Below, one piece after another: positions 8,237-17,401 of a stretch of DNA of 38,407 nucleotides (within the stretch, counting starts at the first letter, position 1; each line of letters opens with the position of its first letter). A model generated the notes under the pieces. It saw only the letters and a list, made by a program, of their open reading frames with translations. It was not told the origin of the DNA and did not search any database. A program made the translations under genes and the position numbers. Source of the stretch: Candidatus Zipacnadia bacterium (GTDB lineage: Bacteria > Armatimonadota > Zipacnadia > Zipacnadales > UBA5352); the NCBI GenBank assembly GCA_029821265.1, contig JALGTR010000007.1:1-38407 (forward strand), written 5' to 3'.

Positions 8237-9920
8237 ACTCGGCGTCCTGGGTATTCGCGAGCGCGCGAGCAACTGGTATCGGCGCGCGCAGCACGTGACA
8301 GGCGTGCTGGTGAGATTCGGATTCGGCTCATTCCTGCAGATGGCCGGGCTTGAGCGCCTGATGCCGGCGCGATGGCGGTCCCAGGAAGAGGCCGAGAAGG
8401 CGGCAATCGACCCTGCAGTGCGGCTTCGCCTGGCCCTCGAGGAGCTCGGGACCACCGCCATCAAGCTCGGTCAGGCGCTGAGCAGTCGCACCGACATCCT
8501 TCCGCTGGAGTACGCGCGTGAGCTGCGCAAGCTGCAGGAGGAAGTCCCGCCGGTCAGCTTCGACGAGGCGAGGCGGGTGGTCGAGCGGGAGCTGGGCCAG
8601 CCGCTCGACGAGCTCTTCCTGGAGTTCGACCCCAAACCCGTGGCATCGGCGTCGCTGTCGCAGGTGCATCGCGCGGTGACCCGCAGCGGCGAGCGCGTGG
8701 CCGTGAAGGTCCAGAAGCCGGGGATTGAGACCCAGGTCGAGACCGACCTTGATATCCTGGTGCGAATCGCGCGGCGGGCCGAGCACTACAGCGAGTGGTG
8801 CCGGGCGCACAACGTTGCCGACACGGCTGAGGAGTTTGCGCGTACCCTTCGTGAGGAGCTGAACTTCATCACGGAGGCCCGCTCGACCGAGCAGCTCGGG
8901 CAGAACATGGCCGATGATGAGAGGGCGTGCGTCCCGAGGATCTACTGGTCGCTCACACGCCGCCGCGTGCTCACGCAGGAGTGGATCGAGGGCATTCGCC
9001 TCGACGAGATCGAAGCTCTCGAACAGGCCGGTGTTGACCGCAGAGAGCTGGCGAACGACTTCGCGGAGCTGATGCTCAAGCAGATCTTCCATGACGGCTA
9101 CTTTCACGCCGACCCACACCCGGGCAACCTGCGGTATACGGCGGACGGGAAGATTGCGTTTCTCGACTGCGGCAACGTCGGGCAGATGGGCAAGCGGATG
9201 CGCGATGCGTTCATCCGGCTACTGATCGCCGTCATCGATCGCGACGCGGAGCAGGTCTTCGACCAGCTCATCGTCATCGGCACGATCAGCGACACGACGA
9301 ACCTTCAGGACCTCGAGGCGGACATGGAGAAGCTGATCAGCCACTACGGCCGGCGGCTCTCGACCTCGGGGCAGCTGGGGGATATGCTCGAGGAGATCAT
9401 GGGGATCATCTTCGAGCACCGGATTCGCATGCCATCAATCTTCCCACAGCTTACACGCGCGCTGGGTCTCACCGAGGGCGTGTGCATCGGGCTGAACCCG
9501 GAGTTCGATTTCGACGTGGCGGCTGGAAACACCGCGCAGATGATCTATCGCGACTGGTTCACGCCGCGTCATATGGTTATGGAGGCGCTGGACATCGTCC
9601 GGCTTCTGCGGCGCTACACGCTGCGCCTGCCCAGGCAGGTGAGCAATGTGCTCTCGCAGGGGTTGGCCGGGGGGCTGACCCTGAAGATCAATCCGACGGG
9701 CATCGAGAAGCCGTTGCAACGTATGGATGTGATGGTCAACCGTCTGTCATTCGGGATTGTCGTGGGCGCGATCATTCTGGCGTCCGCCATCATCTTCACC
9801 AGCGATGTCGCGCAACAGACGGAGGGGCCTGGTCGGCTGCTGTCGATCGTCTACCTGGTGATGGGCGTGGTGCTCGGTGGGTGGCTGCTGCTGTCGATCA
9901 TCCGTTCCGGGCGGCTGTGA
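8223..9920 (+). CDS. ubiB: UbiB/ABC1/ADCK family atypical kinase
   Basis: KLGQALSSRTDILPLEYARELRKLQEEVPPV, PVASASLSQVHRA, VAVKVQKPG, GYFHADPHPGNL, two C-terminal TM helices. Confidence 0.9.
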   Translation: MSPSELGVLGIRERASNWYRRAQHVTGVLVRFGFGSFLQMAGLERLMPARWRSQEEAEKAAIDPAVRLRLALEELGTTAIKLGQALSSRTDILPLEYARELRKLQEEVPPVSFDEARRVVERELGQPLDELFLEFDPKPVASASLSQVHRAVTRSGERVAVKVQKPGIETQVETDLDILVRIARRAEHYSEWCRAHNVADTAEEFARTLREELNFITEARSTEQLGQNMADDERACVPRIYWSLTRRRVLTQEWIEGIRLDEIEALEQAGVDRRELANDFAELMLKQIFHDGYFHADPHPGNLRYTADGKIAFLDCGNVGQMGKRMRDAFIRLLIAVIDRDAEQVFDQLIVIGTISDTTNLQDLEADMEKLISHYGRRLSTSGQLGDMLEEIMGIIFEHRIRMPSIFPQLTRALGLTEGVCIGLNPEFDFDVAAGNTAQMIYRDWFTPRHMVMEALDIVRLLRRYTLRLPRQVSNVLSQGLAGGLTLKINPTGIEKPLQRMDVMVNRLSFGIVVGAIILASAIIFTSDVAQQTEGPGRLLSIVYLVMGVVLGGWLLLSIIRSGRL

Positions 9921-9952
9921 CGGCGCCGGCATCCTCGTGTGCTGGATCTGCG

Positions 9953-9969
9953 CGGCGCCTCTGGCGCCG
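9953..9969 (+). terminator. Short GC hairpin between ubiB-like gene and maf
   Basis: cggcgcc-tct-ggcgccg followed by gtttcgatctt. Confidence 0.35.
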
Positions 9970-10033
9970 GTTTCGATCTTAAGCATGGCGCGGACGATGC
10001 TCGAACCACAGGTGGCGCATCGCGGTCTGAGGT

Positions 10034-10735
10034 ATGACAGAGGACACCGACGCATCGGGAGATCAGCAGACGTTGCGCCCGCGGTTCGCCGGGCGGCTTG
10101 TGCTGGCCTCGGCCTCGCCGAGGCGCAGCGAGCTGCTTAAGCAGATCGGCGTGCGGTTTGAGGTATGCGTATCGAATGTGGCCGAGGAGGCGGACGAGGC
10201 CTCGCTTGAGCCGCACGAGGTGGCGGCCGAGCACGCGCGCGACAAGGCGCTGAAGGTCGCGGCACGGATGCCCGGGCGTCTGGTGCTTGGCGCAGACACG
10301 GTCGTGGTGCTCGACGGTCGTCCGCTGGGCAAGCCGGCTGACCGCGATGAGGCGCGCGCGATGCTGCGGTCGCTGTCGGGTTGCGAGCACGAGGTGATCA
10401 CCGCCGTGGCCCTCGCGGCCGACGAGGGCGAGGGGCCGGCGGTCGTCGCCGAGGATCATGTCGTGACACAGGTATGCTTCCGGAAGCTCTCGGAGGCCGA
10501 GATCGAGGCCTACGTGGCAAGTGGAGAGCCGATGGACAAGGCGGGCGGCTACGGCATTCAGGGCCTCGGTGCGATTCTGGTGCACGAGATACGAGGCTGT
10601 TACTTCAACGTCGTGGGGCTGCCGCTCAGTCGGACGTGGGAGATACTGAGGGAAGTATGGGGAACACTGCCGGCAGGTACGTGGGGCAGCGGCGGGGAGG
10701 TCGTTGGCGGTAGAGGAACGCTTGCAGATCGATGA
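10034..10735 (+). CDS. maf: Maf-like nucleoside triphosphate pyrophosphatase
   Basis: LVLASASPRRSELLKQIGVRFEV, VLGADTVVVLDGRPLGKP, GYGIQGLGA. Confidence 0.9.
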   Translation: MTEDTDASGDQQTLRPRFAGRLVLASASPRRSELLKQIGVRFEVCVSNVAEEADEASLEPHEVAAEHARDKALKVAARMPGRLVLGADTVVVLDGRPLGKPADRDEARAMLRSLSGCEHEVITAVALAADEGEGPAVVAEDHVVTQVCFRKLSEAEIEAYVASGEPMDKAGGYGIQGLGAILVHEIRGCYFNVVGLPLSRTWEILREVWGTLPAGTWGSGGEVVGGRGTLADR

Positions 10736-10793
10736 CAACCAGGAGGGGCCGCACCGCTCGAGACCGATCAGCTACCCGCGGCCCGGAGGCTCA

Positions 10794-11840
10794 ATGCTGG
10801 CGCGACGCACTTTCAGAGACATAACGCGCTTTTTCGGACGCCTGGTGGGGCGCTTCTCCCGGGACCTGGGAATCGACCTGGGCACGGCGAACACGCTCGT
10901 GCACGTTAAGGGTCGCGGGATCATGCTCCGGGAACCCTCCGTCGTGGCTGTTGACACGACCACCGGCGAGGTCAAGGCGGTCGGTGAGGACGCCAAGCGG
11001 ATGGTCGGCCGCACGCCGACGCAGATCAAGGCCGTGCGGCCGCTGCGCGACGGCGTGATCGCGGACTTCGACACCACCGAGGCGATGCTGCACCACTTCA
11101 TCGACAAGGTGCTCAGCCGCCACCTGTGGGAACACCCTCGGGTGGTCATCGGCGTCCCGTCGGGCATCACGGAGGTCGAGCGACGCGCCGTCGAGGAGGC
11201 GGCGCGGCGGGCGGGCGCATGGTCGGCGCTGGTGATCGAGGAGCCGATGGCTGCCGCGATAGGCGCGGGGATGCCGGTGGTCGAGCCCGTGGGCTCGATG
11301 GTCGTGGACATCGGTGGGGGCACGACGGAGGTCGCGGTCATCTCACTGGGCGGAATCTGCACCGAGCGTTCCATCCGCGTCGCGGGCGAGGAGATGGATG
11401 AGGCGATCGCCGCCTACGTGCGCCACGAGTTGAACCTGTACATCGGCGAGAGCACCGCTGAGGAGATCAAGATACGCATCGGCTCGGCCTTCCCGCTGGC
11501 CGAGGAGATGGAGATGAACATACGCGGCAAGGACCTCGTGACGGGCCTGCCCAAGAGCGTGCGGCTCACGTCACAGCAGGTCCGCGAGGCCATTCGGGAG
11601 CCGCTGGGGATCATCGTGGAGCTGGTGAAGGAGACGCTCGACGAGACGCCGCCCGAACTGGCGGCTGACGTCATGAACCGCGGGATCGTGCTCGCAGGCG
11701 GTGTGGCCCTGCTCCGCGGCCTCGATCAGCTTATCAGCGCCGAGACCGATGTGCCCGTCTACGTGGCCGAGGATCCGCTGACGGCGGTCGTCATCGGCAC
11801 CGCGCGTTACCTCGAGGAGCTTGACGGCTGGTCCATATAG
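10794..11840 (+). CDS. mreB: Rod shape-determining protein MreB
   Basis: GIDLGTANTLVHVKGRGIMLREPSVVAVD, VIGVPSGITEVERRAV, DIGGGTTEVAVISLGG; ATG at 10794 with ggagg SD. Confidence 0.95.
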   Translation: MLARRTFRDITRFFGRLVGRFSRDLGIDLGTANTLVHVKGRGIMLREPSVVAVDTTTGEVKAVGEDAKRMVGRTPTQIKAVRPLRDGVIADFDTTEAMLHHFIDKVLSRHLWEHPRVVIGVPSGITEVERRAVEEAARRAGAWSALVIEEPMAAAIGAGMPVVEPVGSMVVDIGGGTTEVAVISLGGICTERSIRVAGEEMDEAIAAYVRHELNLYIGESTAEEIKIRIGSAFPLAEEMEMNIRGKDLVTGLPKSVRLTSQQVREAIREPLGIIVELVKETLDETPPELAADVMNRGIVLAGGVALLRGLDQLISAETDVPVYVAEDPLTAVVIGTARYLEELDGWSI

Positions 11841-11848
11841 GAGGCACG

Positions 11849-12691
11849 ATGCGAAGTACCCGCACGGCGCAGTTCCGCTGGGAGCCGATCCTGTTGATGG
11901 TGGCGGTCGCGATTGCGCTCACCGTTCTTCAGCATCGTGCGTCCGGGGGGCGCACGGCCAGCTTCCCGGTGCGGATCGCCAGTCGCGTCGTATTGCCGGT
12001 ACAGTCGGCGATGGTCGCCGGAGGCGATATACTCAGCCGCATGACCACCGCCGCGTTCAGCGACAGGGCAGCGCTGCTGGCCGAGAACGAGGAGCTCCGA
12101 CGGCGCGTAGCTGAGGCCGAGGCCGATAAGCTGGCGATGCTCACATACTACCACCAGAACCGCGCGATGAAGGAGAAGCTTGGCTGGGACGCGACGGGCC
12201 AGTTCGACGGCACGGCAGCGCGGGTGATCGACTGGAGCAGTGGGCCGAGTCGCAGGCAGGTGACCATCGAGGCGAACCGGGAGCTCGAGCGGGGCAACAT
12301 CGTTCGGACCGCTCGGGGTCTGGTGGGGCGCGTGATTGAAGCCCAGGGCAGACGTGGGGTCGTCGTGCTCCTTATTGATGCCGAGCACGCGGTGGCGGCC
12401 CGGATTCTGCGCGCCGGCGGCGATCATGGGATCGTCTACGCGGCGCCCGACGCCGGACGGGGCGAGCAGATGCTGATGCTGAGCAAGCTCCCGACCAACG
12501 CCGACGTACGCCAGGGCGATCGCGTGGTCAGCTCGGGGCTCGGCGGCGTCTACCCGCCGGACCTGCCGATCGGCGTGGTCGTGAGCGTGGAACGTTCGCC
12601 CGTGAACGCTGCGTCCATCGTCGCCTACGTCAGGCCGTACGCGGATTTCGAGCATCTCGACTACGTCCGGGTCATACGCCGCGGCGAGTGA
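11849..12691 (+). CDS. mreC: Rod shape-determining protein MreC
   Basis: Position after mreB; N-terminal TM, coiled-coil, ARVIDWSSGPSRRQVTIEANRELERGNIVRTARGLVGRV. Confidence 0.9.
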   Translation: MRSTRTAQFRWEPILLMVAVAIALTVLQHRASGGRTASFPVRIASRVVLPVQSAMVAGGDILSRMTTAAFSDRAALLAENEELRRRVAEAEADKLAMLTYYHQNRAMKEKLGWDATGQFDGTAARVIDWSSGPSRRQVTIEANRELERGNIVRTARGLVGRVIEAQGRRGVVVLLIDAEHAVAARILRAGGDHGIVYAAPDAGRGEQMLMLSKLPTNADVRQGDRVVSSGLGGVYPPDLPIGVVVSVERSPVNAASIVAYVRPYADFEHLDYVRVIRRGE

Positions 12692-12772
12692 CCCGGCGCC
12701 CACACAGCGAACTCCATTTCTGCGCGGCGGGCATCAGCTCCGCTCTCGCCGCATCCGAGGACGATCAGCTCT

Positions 12773-13249
12773 TTGCTTTACGTCGCGCACAGCATTCTGC
12801 TGGTGATCGCCGTCGCCATCGAGCGCACCTGGCCGGGCTGGCTGCTTGTGCAGGGCCAGGGCCCGGAGGTGGTCGTGGCGGCGATCGTCGGCATTGCGCT
12901 GAGCGCAGGACCGGTCGCTGGCTGCTTCGGCGGTCTGGTGGGCGCGCTGCTGCTTGGCGGTGTCGAGGGGGCATGGCTTGGTGGAGCATTCGTGGCGTAC
13001 ATGTCCCTCGGCGTGATCGTCGGCCTCATGCGTGGCAGCCTGCTGGCCGAGCGCGTGCTGGTCGCCTGTCTGATCGTCGTGGTTGCGACGCCACTGGTGG
13101 AGCTTGTTCGCATGCTCTTCGCCGCCCCGCCGAGCCCGACGCCGTGGCTGGTGCGGGTGCTCGTTGAAGCGCCCTACAGCGCCCTTGTCGCCGCTCCGAT
13201 CTACGCTGGCTTCCGAGCGATCACGAATCTGCTCGAGCCGGAGCACTGA
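12773..13249 (+). CDS. mreD: Rod shape-determining protein MreD
   Basis: Multi-TM protein after mreC; probable TTG start. Confidence 0.8.
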   Translation: MLYVAHSILLVIAVAIERTWPGWLLVQGQGPEVVVAAIVGIALSAGPVAGCFGGLVGALLLGGVEGAWLGGAFVAYMSLGVIVGLMRGSLLAERVLVACLIVVVATPLVELVRMLFAAPPSPTPWLVRVLVEAPYSALVAAPIYAGFRAITNLLEPEH

Positions 13250-13260
13250 GACGCGGAGGT

Positions 13261-14046
13261 TTGCGTATGTCTGATCGATCGATCGTCGGGATGATCCCGG
13301 CGCGCTACGAGTCCACGAGGCTGCCCGGGAAGGTCCTGCTGGACCTCGCCGGTAAGCCCATGATCCAGCGGGTCTACGAGCGCTGTCGGGAGGCGAAGCT
13401 TCTCGACGACGTCGTCGTCGCAACTGACGATGAACGGGTCCTCGAGGCGGTCAGGGCGTTTGGGGGCAATGTCGAGATGACCCGCCGCGAGCATTCGTCG
13501 GGGACCGACCGGTTGGCCGAGCTTGCCGGGCGCCGGGACTGCGACGTGATCGTCAACATCCAGGGCGATGAGCCGATGATCGAGCCCGAGGCGATCGATG
13601 CGGCGGTCGAGCCATTCCTCGAGGACGATGACCTGCAGATGGCCACGATTGCGACGCCGATCAGGGATCTCGAGGAGCATCTCGATCCGGCGGCGGTGAA
13701 GGTCGTTGTGGACGCAGATGGCTGGGCGCTCTACTTCTCGCGCGCGCCGATCCCCTTCTTCCGCCTCGATCCCGGCGCCGAAGAGCCCGAGAGCCCGAGG
13801 GAGCACCCGAGGTCAAAGTTGCGGCCACTCAAGCATATCGGGCTCTACGTCTATCGCCGACCGATGCTTCTGTGGTATGCCGCGCAGCCGCAATCGAGGC
13901 TGGAGCTGACCGAGGGCCTCGAACAGCTTCGCGTGCTGGAGGCGGGCCGCCGCATTCGCGTGGTGCAGGTGCAGTACTCGCCGATTGGCGTTGACACGCC
14001 TGAGGACCTCGAGCGCGTGCGCGCAATGCTTGCGGAGGTCGAGTGA
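13261..14046 (+). CDS. kdsB: 3-deoxy-manno-octulosonate cytidylyltransferase
   Basis: GMIPARYESTRLPGKVLLDLAGKPMIQRVYE, VVATDDERV, EHSSGTDRLAEL, VNIQGDEPMI, IGLYVYR. Confidence 0.95.
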   Translation: MRMSDRSIVGMIPARYESTRLPGKVLLDLAGKPMIQRVYERCREAKLLDDVVVATDDERVLEAVRAFGGNVEMTRREHSSGTDRLAELAGRRDCDVIVNIQGDEPMIEPEAIDAAVEPFLEDDDLQMATIATPIRDLEEHLDPAAVKVVVDADGWALYFSRAPIPFFRLDPGAEEPESPREHPRSKLRPLKHIGLYVYRRPMLLWYAAQPQSRLELTEGLEQLRVLEAGRRIRVVQVQYSPIGVDTPEDLERVRAMLAEVE

Positions 14047-14048
14047 GG

Positions 14049-14882
14049 ATGGCCGACGTCAAAGAGGTCGTGATCCGTGAGCCCGACTGCGTGATAGGAG
14101 GGCGTGATCTCGCGATCATCGCCGGCCCGTGCCTCGTCGAGGATGAGAAGACCACCGTCGCGATCGCGGAGGAACTCGCCGCGATCTGCGACCGACTGAA
14201 GGTGCCGTTCGTCTTCAAAGCCTCCTACGACAAGGCAAACCGCACCTCGGTGGATTCCGAGCGCGGTCTGGGCTGGCAGCAGGGGCTGGAGATCCTCGCG
14301 CGGGTGGGGGAGACGGTGGATGTGCCCGTGCTCTCCGATGTCCACGACGTGCTTCAGGTGCCGCTGGCGATGCAGGCCCTGGACGCGCTACAGGTGCCCG
14401 CATTCCTGTCTCGGCAGACGGATCTGCTGGTTGCCTGCGGGGAGACGGAGCTTCCCGTCAACATCAAGAAGGGGCAGTTCCTGGCCCCGGAGGACATGGA
14501 GCACTCGATCAAGAAGGTCACCTCCACCGGGAACCACCGCGTGATGGTGACCGAGCGGGGGACAACGTTCGGATACCACAACCTCGTGGTGGACATGCGT
14601 GGGCTGCCCATAATGCGCAGGCTGGGCTACCCGGTGGTCTTCGACGCAACGCATTCGGTGCAGCTCCCCGGCGGCGGCTGCGGCGTGTCTGCCGGTCAGC
14701 GCGAGTACGCGCCCGTGCTGGCGCGTGCCGCTGTGGCGGTGGGGATCGACGCGGTCTTCATGGAGGTCCACCCGGATCCGGACAACGCCCCCTGCGACGG
14801 ACCGAATATGATCCCTCTGGCGGAGGTTGAGGATGTCATCAGGCGTCTTCTCTCTGTCCGCCGGGCGGTCGGGAATGTCTGA
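14049..14882 (+). CDS. kdsA: 3-deoxy-8-phosphooctulonate synthase
   Basis: IAGPCLVEDE, FKASYDKANRTS, NIKKGQFLAPEDM, VVFDATHSVQLPGG, MEVHPDPDNAPCDGPNM. Confidence 0.95.
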   Translation: MADVKEVVIREPDCVIGGRDLAIIAGPCLVEDEKTTVAIAEELAAICDRLKVPFVFKASYDKANRTSVDSERGLGWQQGLEILARVGETVDVPVLSDVHDVLQVPLAMQALDALQVPAFLSRQTDLLVACGETELPVNIKKGQFLAPEDMEHSIKKVTSTGNHRVMVTERGTTFGYHNLVVDMRGLPIMRRLGYPVVFDATHSVQLPGGGCGVSAGQREYAPVLARAAVAVGIDAVFMEVHPDPDNAPCDGPNMIPLAEVEDVIRRLLSVRRAVGNV

Positions 14883-15882
14883 GGCGATCACGAGTATGAC
14901 TGACGCTGAAGCGATTCTGCAGCAGGCTCGCAGGACGCTTGATATCGAAAGCCGCGCAATTGAGTGTGTGCGCGATCGGCTTGACGGGGCGTTCGTCGAG
15001 GCCGTGCGCATGCTGCTCGAGATGCGGGGGCGTGCGATCGTGTGTGGCATCGGCAAGTCCGGCGCAATGGGCCGTAAGCTCGCGGCCACGTTGGCCAGCA
15101 CCGGCACGCCGGCGTACTTCATGCACGCCGCCGAAGCCGTCCACGGCGATCTCGGGATGCTCAGCTCCGAAGACATCGCGGTGCTGATTACGAACTCCGG
15201 GGAGACCGATGAGATCGTGCGGATTCTGCCGCTGATCAAGCGACGCGGCGCCGGCACCATCGCCATCTGCGGACGCCGCGAATCGACGGTGGGCCGTGCG
15301 GTGGACGTGTTGCTCGACGCCTCGGTCGAGCGTGAGGCCTGTCCGCTGAACCTCGCACCGACATCCAGCGCAGTGGCCGAGCTGGCGCTCGGCGACGCGC
15401 TCGCCATGGCGCTGATGGCCGCGCGCGGCTTCTCCGCCGAGGATTTCGGGCAGACGCACCCCGGCGGCGCGCTCGGGCGACGCGTGCTGCTGACGGTCGA
15501 TGATGTCATGCACGGCGACGGTGACAACCCGACGGTCCCGCCGGACGCGACCGTCGAGGAGGCACTGCTGGCGATGACCAACGCGGCCGTGCGCGGCGCA
15601 GTAACCATCGTCGATGACGACGGGAAGCTGCTCGGGCTCTTCACGGACGGCGACTTTCGGCGTGTGGTCCAGAGGGAGCGTAACCGCGACGCCCTGATGG
15701 AGCGCCCGATCCGCGAGGTGATGACCACTGAGCCCACCGTGGTTCGCTCGGGCACGCTGGCGATCGATGCCCTGAACCTGATGGACGAGCGGGAGTTCGA
15801 CAACGTTCCGGTGATCGACGCCGAGGGGCGCGCGGTGGGGATGCTCGACATCCAGGACCTGATGAAGGCCGGACTGGTCTGA
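14875..15882 (+). CDS. kdsD: Arabinose-5-phosphate isomerase (SIS + CBS domains)
   Basis: GIGKSGAMGRKLAATLASTGTPAYFMHAAEAVHGDLGM, ALGDALAMALMAARGFSAEDFGQTHPGGALGRR, CBS pair. Confidence 0.9.
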   Translation: MSEAITSMTDAEAILQQARRTLDIESRAIECVRDRLDGAFVEAVRMLLEMRGRAIVCGIGKSGAMGRKLAATLASTGTPAYFMHAAEAVHGDLGMLSSEDIAVLITNSGETDEIVRILPLIKRRGAGTIAICGRRESTVGRAVDVLLDASVEREACPLNLAPTSSAVAELALGDALAMALMAARGFSAEDFGQTHPGGALGRRVLLTVDDVMHGDGDNPTVPPDATVEEALLAMTNAAVRGAVTIVDDDGKLLGLFTDGDFRRVVQRERNRDALMERPIREVMTTEPTVVRSGTLAIDALNLMDEREFDNVPVIDAEGRAVGMLDIQDLMKAGLV

Positions 15883-15890
15883 GCGAGAGC

Positions 15891-16616
15891 ATGGAACTGA
15901 CGATCGTCCACACGGCGGACCTTCACAGTCGCCTTGACGCCGAGCGCGCCGAGGCGTTGAAGTTCCTGCGGGAGAAGGTCGGCGCGCTGCTGCTCGACAG
16001 CGGTGACGCCGTGGCCGCGGGCAACATCTACGTTCGCCCGACTGAGCCGGTGCTGGAGCGTATGAACTCGGCGGGCTACCACGCGATGGCCGTGGGGAAT
16101 CGCGAGTACTTCTTCCGCCGCAGCGGGATGCTGCGCAAGACGCGGGCGGCGGATTTCACGGTCCTGTGCGCAAACCTCGTGCACGTCGGCGGCGATATGG
16201 GACACATCCTCCCGTGGACGACGCTCGAGACTACCGCCGGCACGATCGGGCTGTTCGGCCTCGCGCCGACGATGATCAGGCCGGGCAGCTTCTGGGAGCA
16301 CTTCTCGGACATGCGCTTTATCGACTGGCGGGAGGCGGCCGAGGAGGCCTGCGAGGCGCTCCGCGACGAGGTGGACTGGCTCATAGCGCTCAGCCATCGG
16401 GGGCTCGATGACGATCTCGCGCTCGCCGCCGAACATCCGGAGCTGGACATCGTGCTCGGCGGGCACAGCCACGCCAGCGGCGACCACCTCGTGGGGCCCA
16501 GGCCGACGCTGGTCTCACACGCCGGGCACCACGCACGGACAGCGGCGCTGATACGAGCCGAGCGCGGGCAGGCGGGAGGCAACCGCTTCAACTCGCAGGT
16601 CATGGAGATGGCGTGA
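15891..16616 (+). CDS. Calcineurin-like metallophosphatase (5'-nucleotidase-like)
   Basis: ELTIVHTADLHSRL, LLDSGDAV, AMAVGNREY, IALSHRG, DIVLGGHSHA. Confidence 0.85.
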   Translation: MELTIVHTADLHSRLDAERAEALKFLREKVGALLLDSGDAVAAGNIYVRPTEPVLERMNSAGYHAMAVGNREYFFRRSGMLRKTRAADFTVLCANLVHVGGDMGHILPWTTLETTAGTIGLFGLAPTMIRPGSFWEHFSDMRFIDWREAAEEACEALRDEVDWLIALSHRGLDDDLALAAEHPELDIVLGGHSHASGDHLVGPRPTLVSHAGHHARTAALIRAERGQAGGNRFNSQVMEMA

Positions 16617-17401
16617 TGAGCTGGCGGCTCTACGCAGATGTCGGCAATACGGCGCTGAAGTGGGCGGCCCACGACGGAGAGGGCTGGCTCGCGGACGGCC
16701 GGGTTGCGCTGACGCAGCTTGGCACGCACACACTCGCCGAGGAGCTGCTCGCGAGTGGTCTGCGGCCCGAGGCCTGCGACGGCGCCGCCCTGGTCATCAG
16801 CAGACCCTCGGCGGCGGAGGACGCACTTGCGGCAGTTGCCGGCGCGACGGGCGTGAAGGCGGCTGTGCTCGGCGAAGAGTTGCAGTGTGAGATCGCAACA
16901 GAGTACTACGATCCGTCGGAGATAGGACGTGACCGACTGGCGGCCTGCGAGGGTGCGCTGGCCCTGCACGGCGCTCCGGCGATCGTGTTGACGCTCGGCA
17001 CCTGCCTCACGGCCCAGGCGCTGGATGCGACGGGAACGCTGGTTGGCGGCGTGATCGCCGCGGGCCTTCAGGCGCAGGTGGCCGGGATCACCCGGCTGGT
17101 CCCGCATCTCGCTGAGCCGGTGGACAAAGCTCTGGCGAACCTGCAGGCCGGCGGGGAGCTGCCTGAGGCCGGTCGCTCGACCGTGGAGAACCTGGTGCTC
17201 GGGCTGGTCAGCGCGCTACGCGGAGGCGTCGCGGAGATGACCGGGCGCATGGCCGAGGTGCTCGGGGGCGAGGCGCCCACGATCGCCACTGGCGGCGATC
17301 TGTCGTTGGCACAGAGCATGGGAGTCGCGTTCGATTACGTCGAACCACTTCTCGTACTCGAAGGGCTGAGAGCGGTTGACGAGCGGTTGCGCGGGCGCTA
17401 A
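16613..17401 (+). CDS. coaX: Type III pantothenate kinase-like protein
   Basis: YADVGNTALKWA, EIGRDRLAACEGA, LVGGVIAAGLQAQ; motif order fits CoaX. Confidence 0.75.
   Translation: MMSWRLYADVGNTALKWAAHDGEGWLADGRVALTQLGTHTLAEELLASGLRPEACDGAALVISRPSAAEDALAAVAGATGVKAAVLGEELQCEIATEYYDPSEIGRDRLAACEGALALHGAPAIVLTLGTCLTAQALDATGTLVGGVIAAGLQAQVAGITRLVPHLAEPVDKALANLQAGGELPEAGRSTVENLVLGLVSALRGGVAEMTGRMAEVLGGEAPTIATGGDLSLAQSMGVAFDYVEPLLVLEGLRAVDERLRGR

Noticed and set aside
14388-16487. 699-aa minus-strand ORF
   Set aside because: Exact antisense of kdsA-kdsD-metallophosphatase; low-complexity shadow sequence.
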